The notes under the pieces were generated by a model. It had not been told where the DNA came from. It saw nothing but the letters and a program-made list of their open reading frames with translations, and did not search any database. DNA of 64,000 bases from Blastococcus sp. Marseille-P5729 (GTDB lineage Bacteria; Actinomycetota; Actinomycetes; Mycobacteriales; Antricoccaceae): contig NZ_OMPO01000001.1 of the NCBI RefSeq assembly GCF_900292035.1, forward strand, positions 1,371,192-1,435,191. Reading direction: 5' to 3'. The stretch's first letter is position 1. Every line of letters starts with the position of its first letter. Shown piece by piece: positions 27,966 through 35,575 of the stretch. Both the position numbers and the translations under genes were made by a program.

Positions 27966-28030
27966 AAGGTCATGCAGATCTTCGAGGGCACCAACCAGAT
28001 CCAGCGCCTGGTCATCTCCGGCCACCTGGC
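27966..28030 (+). repeat. 65-bp direct repeat, copy 2 (orphan acyl-CoA dehydrogenase 3' end)
   Basis: Sequence encoding MQIFEGTNQIQRLVISGHLA, without any dehydrogenase in front of it, matches 20551-20615 with three mismatches. Here the reading frame does not meet the same stop (one base is missing before TAG), so it is a non-functional copy. It ends 12 bases before the feoC stop. It may be a target-site copy left by insertion of the 7.3-kb segment, or a recombination remnant. Confidence 0.85.
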
Positions 28031-28042
28031 GAGTAGCGGTGC

Positions 28043-28348
28043 TCACCGCGAGTTGGCGCGAGCGCTCGGGCGGCGGGTCAGCTTCAGCAGCACCGGGCCG
28101 CGGGCGTTCGCAGGCGCGGAAGCCCCGCACCCGGCCGATCCGTCGGCCTTTCCGCTGGGGCACCCGCCGCAGCCGCCGTCCGGGCAGCCGCTCGAGAGTT
28201 GCTCGGTCGTGATTCGCCCCATCCGGATGAGGTGATCCAGTGACGCGTCCACCACCGAGGGGTCCAGGCCGGCACGCCGCGCGATGTCGGCTCGGGATAC
28301 GGCACCGTGGGCGATCGCCTCGGACACCGCCGTCAGCGGACCACTCAC
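28043..28348 (-). CDS. feoC: FeoC-like winged-helix protein of the ferrous iron system
   Basis: The start is GTG 28348, overlapping the feoB stop as GTGA. The 101-residue product begins with a helix-turn-helix-like segment (AVSEAIAHGAVSRADIARRAG, split as helix 2 and 3; then VVDASLDHLIRMGRI). A cysteine-rich wing follows (CPDGGCGGCPSG and a further Cys). Small winged-helix proteins with a Cys cluster after the third helix are typical FeoC, a cytoplasmic Fe-S or redox-responsive partner of FeoB. The last 30 residues are basic. It is the third cistron of feoABC, and its terminal bases lie 12 bp from the orphan 65-bp repeat. Confidence 0.75.
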   Translation of the reverse strand: MSGPLTAVSEAIAHGAVSRADIARRAGLDPSVVDASLDHLIRMGRITTEQLSSGCPDGGCGGCPSGKADGSAGCGASAPANARGPVLLKLTRRPSARANSR

Positions 28349-30312
28349 CACAGCAGCCGCCCGACCTGGAAGACCGCCACGGCGAGCACCCAGGCGACCA
28401 CGAACTGCATGCCGACGCCGAACACCGTCCATCGCATGCCGATCTCCCGGCGCTGCGCCGCGAGGGTCGCGACGCACGGCGTGTAAGCGAGCAGGAAGAC
28501 CATGAACGCGAAGACCGCCGGTGCGGTGTGCCCGCCCGAGGACTCCTCGAATGCCTCGGTGATCTTCGCACCGAGCGCGGAGTCGTCGCCGGTTGCCCCG
28601 GGATCATCGACGGCGTACGTCTGGGCCCACGACGAGATCACCGCCTCCTTGGCCACGAAGCCGGTGACCAACGCACCGGTCGTCTGCCACGCGGCGAATC
28701 CGGTGGGCTGGAAGATCGGGGTGACCGTCTGACTGACCACGGCGTACGCCGAGTCCTCGACGGGGGTGTCGCCGAAGGATCCGTCGCCGCGCACCGGCCA
28801 GGACTGCAGCGCCCAGACGACGATGACCGTGACGACGATGATCCCCGACGCGGTCCGCAGAAACCCCTTCAGCCGAACCCAGGTCACCAGCGAGATCAGC
28901 CGCAGCGTGGGGCGTTGGTACGGCGGCAGGTCCATCATCAGCGGTTCGCTGCCCACGGCTCGCCAGAGCGTCTTCTTCAGCAGCAGGCCGACGCCCACGA
29001 TCAGCAGGATCGAGACGACGTACATCGCGAAGACGACGGTTCCGGCGTAGCGCGGGAAGAAGATCGTCGCGAGCAGCACGTAGACGGTCAGCCGGGCTGA
29101 GCACGAGGTGAACGGGACGAGCAGCGCCGTGAGGATCCGCTGCCGAGGTGTCGACAGCACGCGGGTCGCGCTGATCGCCGGCACATTGCAGCCGAACCCG
29201 ACGATCAGTGGCAGAAAGGCCTTTCCGGGCAGCCCCATCGCGCGCATCCATCGGTCCGCGACGACGGCGGCGCGCGCCATGTAGCCGGAGTCCTCCAGCA
29301 GCGCCAGCAGCAGGAACATCAGGGCCATCAGTGGCACGAAGGTCAGCAGCATGCCGACGCCGGCGATCAGGCCGTCGATGAGCAGCCCGTGCACGACGGT
29401 GGTGTCCAGACCCGCCTGCTGCAGCACCCAGGATGCGCCGTCCGACAGCGGTCCGGCGACGAGCGTGTCGAGGCCGTCCTGCAGTGGCGCCGCCACCGTC
29501 GTGGTGATCTGGAAGACCGCCCACATCGCCAGCGCGAACACGATCGGTCCCCACACCCGCGACAGCGCGATCCGGTCGAAGGTGTCTGACCAGGACCGGC
29601 GGGTCACCGCCTCGCGAGCGGTCGCGGAATCGACGGCTCGCTCGATCCACGCGAAGCGGTCGTCGGCGAGCGCGAACCCGTCGTCGTCCGCGGCCGGGAA
29701 GTCACGCGGCGGTGTCACCGGCCCTCGGACGGCCCTGGCGACCGCCCGCTGCAGGTCGTCGATGCCGGTGCGACGCCGCGGGTCGACCTGCACCACTGGG
29801 ACGCCGAGGGCCGCGCCGAGCGCAGCGCTGTCGACGGTGATTCCGCGCCGGGCGGCGACGTCGACCATCGTGAGTGCCACGACGATCCGGTAGGCGTGCT
29901 CGCGCAGTTGCGCCACGAGATAGAGGCTGCGGCCCAGATGGGCGGCGTCGACGGTGACGACGACGGCCTCCGGTCGCTCCGCCGCCGGCACGTCGAGGAG
30001 CAGCGTCCGGGTGAGCGCCTCGTCGGGCGAGGCGGGGTCGAGGGAGTAGGCGCCGGGCAGGTCGACGAGGTCGTAGGTCTCGGCGGCCTTCCACGCACCG
30101 CGGCCGACCTCGACCGTGGTGCCGGGCCAGTTTCCCATGGTGCGGCGCGCACCGGTGAGGGTGTTGAACAGCGTCGACTTGCCGACGTTCGGCGCTCCGG
30201 CGAGCGCGACGACGGGCGCGCCCTCGGGTGCTACCGCACCGGTCGCGTCCCCGTGGCACGAAGGCACGCTGGCGACGGCAGCGTGCGGCTGCTCGTCGTG
30301 CTCGGCGGTCAA
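28345..30312 (-). CDS. feoB: Ferrous iron transport protein B
   Basis: This 655-residue protein starts at ATG 30312, overlapping feoA by 4 bases. It has a cytoplasmic G domain: G1 GAPNVGKST (39-47), the switch TMGNWPGTTVE, and G3 DLPG (84-87). The G4 position reads TMVD (148-151) where the family usually has NxxD. A helical GDI-like spacer and then about ten membrane helices follow, with the Gate motifs GFGCNVPA and FLLAYTPCVATLAA, including their cysteines. It imports Fe2+ across the inner membrane, driven or gated by nucleotide hydrolysis. The Thr in place of the base-specifying Asn may loosen guanine selectivity. The operon lies behind a DtxR/IdeR-type box and is presumably derepressed at low iron. 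Confidence 0.95.
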   Translation of the reverse strand: MTAEHDEQPHAAVASVPSCHGDATGAVAPEGAPVVALAGAPNVGKSTLFNTLTGARRTMGNWPGTTVEVGRGAWKAAETYDLVDLPGAYSLDPASPDEALTRTLLLDVPAAERPEAVVVTVDAAHLGRSLYLVAQLREHAYRIVVALTMVDVAARRGITVDSAALGAALGVPVVQVDPRRRTGIDDLQRAVARAVRGPVTPPRDFPAADDDGFALADDRFAWIERAVDSATAREAVTRRSWSDTFDRIALSRVWGPIVFALAMWAVFQITTTVAAPLQDGLDTLVAGPLSDGASWVLQQAGLDTTVVHGLLIDGLIAGVGMLLTFVPLMALMFLLLALLEDSGYMARAAVVADRWMRAMGLPGKAFLPLIVGFGCNVPAISATRVLSTPRQRILTALLVPFTSCSARLTVYVLLATIFFPRYAGTVVFAMYVVSILLIVGVGLLLKKTLWRAVGSEPLMMDLPPYQRPTLRLISLVTWVRLKGFLRTASGIIVVTVIVVWALQSWPVRGDGSFGDTPVEDSAYAVVSQTVTPIFQPTGFAAWQTTGALVTGFVAKEAVISSWAQTYAVDDPGATGDDSALGAKITEAFEESSGGHTAPAVFAFMVFLLAYTPCVATLAAQRREIGMRWTVFGVGMQFVVAWVLAVAVFQVGRLLW

Positions 30313-30599
30313 GACGCCGCGGCTGTCGGGGTGCTCGGCGCCTCGGCAGTCGTCCTGATGTGCAGATTCTGCAACGTCCCCTTGTCGAGGGCGAGCCGAC
30401 TGTCGCCGATGGCGATGACCCGGCCACCGCCGGGGGTCTTCTGGACTGCGGTAAGCACAATGCCGCGGCGTACGCCCAGCTCCGCGAGCCGTCGCACCGT
30501 GGCGAGATTCTCCTCAGTACGCAGCACGCAGGAGATCACGCCGGAGGTGCCGACCTGGCAGGCGTGCAGGTCGACGCAGTCCTTGCAACACTCGTTCAC
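30309..30599 (-). CDS. feoA: Ferrous iron transport protein A
   Basis: This 96-residue SH3-like protein starts at ATG 30599. The core shows the FeoA pattern LATVRRLAELGVRRGIVLTAV and GGGRVIAIGDSRLALDKGTLQNLHI (split motifs), in which the small beta-barrel docks to FeoB. The first 20 residues add four cysteines (NECCKDCVDLHAC), an extension not needed for the SH3 fold that might bind metal. It is the first cistron of feoABC and overlaps feoB by ATGA. An iron box lies 18 bases upstream of the start. Confidence 0.9.
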   Translation of the reverse strand: MNECCKDCVDLHACQVGTSGVISCVLRTEENLATVRRLAELGVRRGIVLTAVQKTPGGGRVIAIGDSRLALDKGTLQNLHIRTTAEAPSTPTAAAS

Positions 30600-30616
30600 A
30601 CCTGCGACGTTACGCC

Positions 30617-30635
30617 TTAGGCATGCCTAGTTAAG
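30617..30635 (-). promoter_or_regulatory. DtxR/IdeR-type iron box upstream of feoABC
   Basis: TTAGGCATGCCTAGTTAAG matches the start and palindromic centre of the 19-bp actinobacterial iron box (TTAGG..GCCTA..TAA), with an internal perfect palindrome TAGGCATGCCTA. It lies 18 bases from the feoA start, in the promoter zone, so Fe2+-loaded repressor would shut the operon. The match is by eye, not by matrix score. Confidence 0.7.
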
Positions 30636-30691
30636 GGCATCTCGGGCCCGTCTTGTGAGACCCGTCAGACACTAGCGACCAGCGTGGCCGG

Positions 30692-31663
30692 CTACCGCAC
30701 CTTCAGTACGATCTTGCCGGTCGCGCGGCGCTCGTCGATGGTCTGCAAGGCTTGCACGACGCCCTCCATCGGGAAGGTGGCGCCGATCGGCGGGACGAGC
30801 TGACCGTTGGCCACCTTCGGCTCGAGCTCGCCCCACTGCCAGGAGAAGTAGCCGGGTCGCTTGCCCGCGTAGGCACCCCACCCGACGCCGACGACGTCGA
30901 TGTTGTTCAGCAGGAGGCGGTTGACCTTGACCTCGGGGATCGAGCCCTCCGTGAAGCCGATGACCAGCAGCCGGCCGTCGTTGCGCAGGGATCGCAGCGA
31001 GTCAGTGAACCGGTCGCCGCCGACGGTGTCGACCACGATGTCGACGCCCTCGCCACCGGTCAGTTCTTTGACGGCGTCCTTGAAGCCGTCGACGAGCACG
31101 TACTCGTCGGCGCCGGCCTCCTTCGCCACCGTGCCCTTCTCATCGGTCGACGTCACGGCGATCACCTTGCCGGCGCCGAACGCCTTGGCGACCTGGATCG
31201 AGGCAGTGCCGCCCCCGCCCGCCGCGCCGTGCACGAGTACGGTCTCGCCCTCGCTCATCCGGCCGCGCGGCAGCAGACCGAAGTGCGCGGTCATGTAGTT
31301 AAAAGGCAGGGAGGCCGCCTGCTCGAAGCTCACGTTGTCCGGGACCTTGAAGACAAGACCCGGGTCGGCGACGACGTACTCGGCGAATCCGCCGAGCATC
31401 GAAAGTGCGCTCACCCGATCGCCTGCAGCCAGGCCCGAGCCCTTGGGCGCCTCGAGCACGACCCCACCGACCTCCGCGCCGGGGATGAACGGCAGCTCGG
31501 GCTTGATCTGGTACTTGCCGCGCGACTGCAGGACCTCGGGGAACGCCACGCCCGCGGCGTGCACCTCGATGAGCACCTGCTCGGGTGTACGGGTCGGCTT
31601 CTCGGCCTCGACGACGGTGACGGCTTCGGGACCGTCAAGGGATGCGATGTGGACAGCCTTCAT
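30692..31663 (-). CDS. NADPH:quinone oxidoreductase-like zinc-less alcohol dehydrogenase family protein
   Basis: This 323-residue medium-chain dehydrogenase/reductase starts at ATG 31663 (MKAVHIASLDGPE); the open frame upstream of it is not plausible. The N-terminal GroES-like domain lacks the catalytic zinc ligands. GFAEYVVADPGLVFKVPDN is followed by the Rossmann motif VLVHGAAGGGGTASIQVAKAFGA, the family variant of AxxGxxG, and VDIVVDTVGGDRF. The C-terminus AINDERRATGKIVLKV-like (here IDERRATGKIVLKV) is typical. The likely reaction is NADPH-dependent reduction of a quinone or enone, in the cytoplasm. It diverges from pxpA, sharing an intergenic region of about 54 bases. Confidence 0.88.
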   Translation of the reverse strand: MKAVHIASLDGPEAVTVVEAEKPTRTPEQVLIEVHAAGVAFPEVLQSRGKYQIKPELPFIPGAEVGGVVLEAPKGSGLAAGDRVSALSMLGGFAEYVVADPGLVFKVPDNVSFEQAASLPFNYMTAHFGLLPRGRMSEGETVLVHGAAGGGGTASIQVAKAFGAGKVIAVTSTDEKGTVAKEAGADEYVLVDGFKDAVKELTGGEGVDIVVDTVGGDRFTDSLRSLRNDGRLLVIGFTEGSIPEVKVNRLLLNNIDVVGVGWGAYAGKRPGYFSWQWGELEPKVANGQLVPPIGATFPMEGVVQALQTIDERRATGKIVLKVR

Positions 31664-31717
31664 GGCACCGACCTTACGTAATACCGAGCGGGCGCTCCAC
31701 CGGCGTACCGTGACGGA

Positions 31718-32473
31718 ATGATCATCGACCTGAACGCCGACCTCGGCGAGGGGCTCGGTATGTGGCAGATGACCGACGATGAGGCGCTGCTGCGCATCGT
31801 CACCTCGGCCAACGTGGCGTGCGGTTTTCATGCCGGAGACCCGTCCCACATGCTGCGCGTCTGCCGGTTGGCAGCGGCGGCCGGCACGTCCGTGGGCGCG
31901 CACGTCTCCTACCGCGACCTCGTCGGCTTCGGACGCCGGTTCGTGGACGTCGAGCCCGACGAGCTGACGGCCGACGTCCTGTACCAGCTGCACGCGATCG
32001 ACGGCGTCGCCCGGTCGGCGGGCACGACGCTGCGGTACGTCAAGCCACACGGTGCGCTCTACAACGCGATCGTGCATCACGAGGCGCAGGCCCGCGCCGT
32101 GGTCCAGGCGCTTGTGCTGTTCGGCAGGCCGCTGCCGGTCATGGGGTTACCCGGCGCGCGATGGCTGGAGCTGGCCGCGGCCGAAGGCCTGCGGGTCGTG
32201 CACGAGGCCTTCCCGGACCGGGCCTACTCCCCAGACGGGCGGCTGGCCACTCGCGGCACGCCCGGGGCGAAGATCGAGGATCCGGACACCGTCGCGGCAC
32301 GCGCGACGCGGATGGCGCGCGACCGCGAGATCGTCGCCCTGGACGGCTCGGTCATCGCCGTCGACGCCCACTCTCTGTGCGTGCACGGTGACTCCCCCAC
32401 CGCAGTGCAGACCGCGAGCGCCGTGCGCGACGCGTTGACCGGCGCCGGCATCGAGGTGAGGGCGTTCGCGTGA
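31718..32473 (+). CDS. pxpA: 5-oxoprolinase subunit A (LamB/YcsF family)
   Basis: This 251-residue protein starts at ATG 31718. It has the family opening IDLNADLGEGLGMW and the motifs SANVACGFHAGDP, VGAHVSYRDLVGFGRR, VKPHGALYN, EAFPDRAYSPDGRLATR and CVHGDSP. With PxpB and PxpC it forms the prokaryotic ATP-dependent 5-oxoprolinase that opens pyroglutamate to glutamate, removing a damage product of glutamine/glutamate. Its stop overlaps the GTG start of pxpB (GTGA). The length matches the family. It lies divergent from an oxidoreductase gene with no recognised operator. Confidence 0.95.
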   Translation: MIIDLNADLGEGLGMWQMTDDEALLRIVTSANVACGFHAGDPSHMLRVCRLAAAAGTSVGAHVSYRDLVGFGRRFVDVEPDELTADVLYQLHAIDGVARSAGTTLRYVKPHGALYNAIVHHEAQARAVVQALVLFGRPLPVMGLPGARWLELAAAEGLRVVHEAFPDRAYSPDGRLATRGTPGAKIEDPDTVAARATRMARDREIVALDGSVIAVDAHSLCVHGDSPTAVQTASAVRDALTGAGIEVRAFA

Positions 32474-33081
32474 GCATCCGGCTGCTGCCGTACGGCGAGC
32501 GCGCAGCGCTGCTCGAGGTCGGCTCGATCGACGAGGTCATCGGCACCTACGATGCGGTGCAGCAGCTCGCTCTGGACGGTCTCGAGGACGTCGTCCCCGC
32601 TGCCGTCACGGTCCTGGTCTCCTTCGTGGACACCGCGGCCTTTGATCGCGCATTGCCTGCGCTGCAAGGGATCCAACCATCGAGTGGCGGCCACGGCCCA
32701 GGCGAGCTCGTGACGATCCCGGTGGTCTACGACGGCGCGGACCTGGCGGACGTCGCGGAGATCACCGGCCTGAGCGTCGAGTCCGTGATCGAGGTGCACA
32801 GCGGCGCCGACTACACGGTCGCCTTCAACGGGTTCGCCCCCGGATTTTCCTATCTGATCGGGCTCGACGAGCGGTTGCGCGTGCCCCGCCGGCGCACCCC
32901 CCGCACGACGGTGCCCGCCGGATCGGTCGCGATGACCGGCCAGTTCACCGCCGTGTATCCGCGGGAGTCCCCAGGTGGATGGCAGCTGCTCGGCCGCACC
33001 GAGACGGTCATGTGGAGCAGTCACCGCGACCAGCCCTCACTCCTCCACCCCGGCTCCAGGGTGAGGTTCCAGCCGGCATGA
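32470..33081 (+). CDS. pxpB: 5-oxoprolinase subunit B
   Basis: This 203-residue protein starts at GTG 32470, overlapping the pxpA stop by 4 bases, and is translationally coupled at both ends (ATGA to pxpC). The KipI/PxpB signature is present: VAFNGFAPGFSYLIGLD, then RVPRRRTPRTTVPAGSVA and MTGQFTAVYPRESPGGWQL. The subunit pairs with PxpC to make the allophanate-hydrolase-like part of the enzyme. It is shorter by a few residues than many homologues but looks complete. Confidence 0.93.
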   Translation: MSIRLLPYGERAALLEVGSIDEVIGTYDAVQQLALDGLEDVVPAAVTVLVSFVDTAAFDRALPALQGIQPSSGGHGPGELVTIPVVYDGADLADVAEITGLSVESVIEVHSGADYTVAFNGFAPGFSYLIGLDERLRVPRRRTPRTTVPAGSVAMTGQFTAVYPRESPGGWQLLGRTETVMWSSHRDQPSLLHPGSRVRFQPA

Positions 33082-33935
33082 GAACGCTGACGGTGCTGCG
33101 CCCCGGGGGCCGCACGACGGTTCAGGATCTGGGCCGGCCGGGAAATGCCTACCTAGGGGTCGGCCGATCCGGTGCGGCCGACCGGCGCGCATTCGGACTG
33201 GCGAACCGGGTGCTGGGCAACCCGCCGTCCGCAGCGTGTCTGGAGACGACCCTCGGCGGGTTGTCGGTTCGGGTCAGTGACCCGGCGTGGCTGTGCGTGA
33301 CCGGGCCTCGGGTCGAGGTGACCGTGGACGGCGCTCCCGTCGGTCACCACACCGCGTTCTACGTGCCTGCCGGCGCGACGGTCGCGGTCGGCGTCCCCGC
33401 TCGGGGAATGCGCAACTACCTCGGCGTCCGGGGCGGGATCGACCTGCCGCCGTTGCTGGGGTCGCGGGCCACCGACCTGCTCGGGGGCATTGGTCCAGAA
33501 CCGCTGCGCGAGGGCGACGTGCTGCCAGTGGGGCCGCTGCCCGACGACCCGCCGGCCGGTATCGACGTCTTCCCGGTCGTCGAGCCGACCGACGTGGTGG
33601 AGCTCGTGGTGGGCCGCGGGCCGCGGATCGACTGGTTCACCGACGAGGCGTGGCCGATGCTGCTGCGCACCGAGTACGTCGTAACCGCTGACTCCGACCG
33701 GATCGGCGTGCGGCTAGACGGACCACCGTTGCCCCGGGCCCGGAACGACGAGCTGCCGAGCGAGGGCCTCATGCAGGGGGCAGTCCAGATACCGCCGATC
33801 GGGACGCCGGTGTGCTTCCTGGCCGATACCCCCACGACCGGCGGATATCCCGTGATAGCCGTCGTCCGCCAGACCAGCCTCTCAGACCTGGCGCAGGCCC
33901 GTCCCGGCCAAGGCGTGCGCTTCCGACCGGGATAA
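33078..33935 (+). CDS. pxpC: 5-oxoprolinase subunit C
   Basis: This 285-residue protein starts at ATG 33078, overlapping the pxpB stop (ATGA). It carries the KipA/PxpC (biotin-dependent carboxyltransferase-like) motifs: GRTTVQDLGRPG, then VGRSGAADRRAFGLANRVLGN, RNYLGVRGGID and, near the end, LPSEGLMQGAVQIPP and TGGYPVIAVV. It completes pxpABC. Nothing unusual is seen; the frame is open further 5', but that part overlaps pxpB. Confidence 0.95.
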   Translation: MRTLTVLRPGGRTTVQDLGRPGNAYLGVGRSGAADRRAFGLANRVLGNPPSAACLETTLGGLSVRVSDPAWLCVTGPRVEVTVDGAPVGHHTAFYVPAGATVAVGVPARGMRNYLGVRGGIDLPPLLGSRATDLLGGIGPEPLREGDVLPVGPLPDDPPAGIDVFPVVEPTDVVELVVGRGPRIDWFTDEAWPMLLRTEYVVTADSDRIGVRLDGPPLPRARNDELPSEGLMQGAVQIPPIGTPVCFLADTPTTGGYPVIAVVRQTSLSDLAQARPGQGVRFRPG

Positions 33936-33978
33936 GTTGGGACCCGACCCTACGCCTCGATCCGCGCCTGGAGACCAC

Positions 33979-34704
33979 ATGCTCAACCATCACGACCACG
34001 GCGACGTCGCCGTCATCACGCTCAGCCGCCCCGAGCGCCGCAACGCGCTCAACGTCGAGCTGTGCGACATGCTCGGCGAGATCGTGCGTGAGAAGGCGTC
34101 CCGGGGGTCGCGGGTCGCGGTCATCACGGGCGAGGGCTCGAGCTTCTGCTCCGGGGCAGACCTCGACGCGGTGTACGGCGATGCATTCTTGACCGCGCTG
34201 TACGGGCTGTTCCAGAAGATCATGGACAGCCCGATGCCCGTCATCGCCGCGATCAACGGCCCGGCGATCGGCGCGGGCACCCAACTGGCTCTCGCCTGCG
34301 ACCTGCGGCTCGCCGACCAGCGGGCGGTGTTCGGCGTACCGACCGCCCGCAACGGTCTCGCGGTGGATCCGTGGACGATCCGGCGGCTGACCGAGCTCGC
34401 GGGCGGCGGCATCGCGCGGCGGCTGCTGATCGCTGCCGGGCAGATCGACCGCGTCGAGGCGATGGAGTGCGGGCTGGTCGATCGCGCCGGCGACCTGAAC
34501 GACGCGGTCGCATGGGCCACCGAGATCGCCACCTTGGCGCCGCTGTCCGTCGCCTACAGCAAGAAGGTTCTGAACAACCCGGCACTACCCACCAATGACC
34601 CGGGACTGATCGCCGACTTCCACGCCTGCTTCGCCAGCGAGGACGTCGCCGAGGGCCGGCTCGCCCGCACCGAGAAGCGCGCCCCCGTCTTCAAGGGCAA
34701 GTAA
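33979..34704 (+). CDS. Enoyl-CoA hydratase/isomerase family protein
   Basis: This 241-residue crotonase-fold protein starts at ATG 33979 behind CTGGAGA, in preference to an earlier in-frame position at 33937 that lacks a ribosome site. It has VAVITLSRPERRNALN, then GEGSSFCSGADLDAVYGD (oxyanion hole region) and AAINGPAIGAGTQLALACDLRLAD. The position normally holding the second catalytic Glu reads ARNGLAVDPWTIRRL, so classical hydratase activity is uncertain. It could be an isomerase, thioesterase or other crotonase. It follows pxpC by about 40 bases on the same strand and converges with the next hydratase. Confidence 0.88.
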   Translation: MLNHHDHGDVAVITLSRPERRNALNVELCDMLGEIVREKASRGSRVAVITGEGSSFCSGADLDAVYGDAFLTALYGLFQKIMDSPMPVIAAINGPAIGAGTQLALACDLRLADQRAVFGVPTARNGLAVDPWTIRRLTELAGGGIARRLLIAAGQIDRVEAMECGLVDRAGDLNDAVAWATEIATLAPLSVAYSKKVLNNPALPTNDPGLIADFHACFASEDVAEGRLARTEKRAPVFKGK

Positions 34705-34732
34705 CCCCTTCCGGTTCGGCGGGGCAGTCGAG

Positions 34733-35494
34733 CTACTTCTTCTTGCTGAGCTTGGCGATCATCTTCTGGATGCCCGGCTGGGTAGCCGTGTAGGCCTGCG
34801 CCCAGGTCTCGAACTGCAACGCGGCGTCGAAGCCGGACTCGCTGGCGAGCTTGACCGCGGTCTTGATGTTGCGAGCCAGACGTGGATCGAGGTCCGCAGT
34901 CGTCTTGGCGAGCTCGAGGGCGGCGTCCATCGGGTCGTCGGCGAGCGCGGCGACCAGGCCGAGGTCGTAGGCCTGCTGGCCGGTGAGCCGGCCACCCTCC
35001 AGCAACAACTTCATCGCGCGCTGGCGGCCGAGCGTCTCGACCAGCAGCGGCGTGCAGCCACCGCCCTGATGAAGCCCGATCCTGGAGAAGGTCGCGGCGA
35101 AGTCGGCAGACGGCGAGGCGATCACGACGTCCGCCGCGAGCGCCATGTTCAGCCCGGCTCCGACCGCTGGGCCCTCGACTGCTGAGATGACCGGCATCTT
35201 CAGCTCCCGAAGGCCGAGGAAGCTCTGGTAGACGACGTCGCCTAGGTGGTCGCGGATGTCGTTGATGTCATCGCCCATGGTCCCGAAGACGTCGGGCAGG
35301 TCGGCTCCCGCGCAGAACGCGCCGCCTTCGCCGGTGACGATCACGACGCGGGCGTCCTTGTCGGCGGCCAGCGAGGAGACCTTCTCGGCTAGCTCGCCAC
35401 AGAGGGCGTTGTCGAGTGCGTTCTTCTTCGCGGCGTTGTCGATGCTGAGGATGCGAATGCCGTCACCGGCGTCGCGTAGCAGGATCCCGGGCAT
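34733..35494 (-). CDS. Enoyl-CoA hydratase/isomerase family protein
   Basis: This 253-residue crotonase starts at ATG 35494 behind GGAAGGACG. Motifs are IRILSIDNAAKKNALDN, GEGGAFCAGADLPDVFG (oxyanion hole) and SAVEGPAVGAGLNMALAADVV. The following SRIGLHQGGGCTPLLVETLG has His and Gln where one catalytic Glu often stands, so the exact reaction is uncertain. The C-terminal helix ends KKK. It is about 80 bases downstream of the AidB-like dehydrogenase on the same strand and may share its transcript. Confidence 0.88.
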   Translation of the reverse strand: MPGILLRDAGDGIRILSIDNAAKKNALDNALCGELAEKVSSLAADKDARVVIVTGEGGAFCAGADLPDVFGTMGDDINDIRDHLGDVVYQSFLGLRELKMPVISAVEGPAVGAGLNMALAADVVIASPSADFAATFSRIGLHQGGGCTPLLVETLGRQRAMKLLLEGGRLTGQQAYDLGLVAALADDPMDAALELAKTTADLDPRLARNIKTAVKLASESGFDAALQFETWAQAYTATQPGIQKMIAKLSKKK

Positions 35495-35575
35495 GTGGTC
35501 GTCCTTCCGGTGGAGGGGCAGTCGCGCCGATGGCGGCAGCTCGCTCTACTCTGCCACGCGCCGGACCGCGGCCTG

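Noticed and set aside
20551-28030. Calling the surface-protein segment a proven integrative element
   Set aside because: Only the flanking repeats support it; no integrase, transposase or transfer gene is present, so it is reported as a possibility.
28345-28477. Longer FeoC reading upstream of GTG 28348
   Set aside because: The extension overlaps feoB; the GTGA stop/start overlap and the winged-helix start fit 28348.
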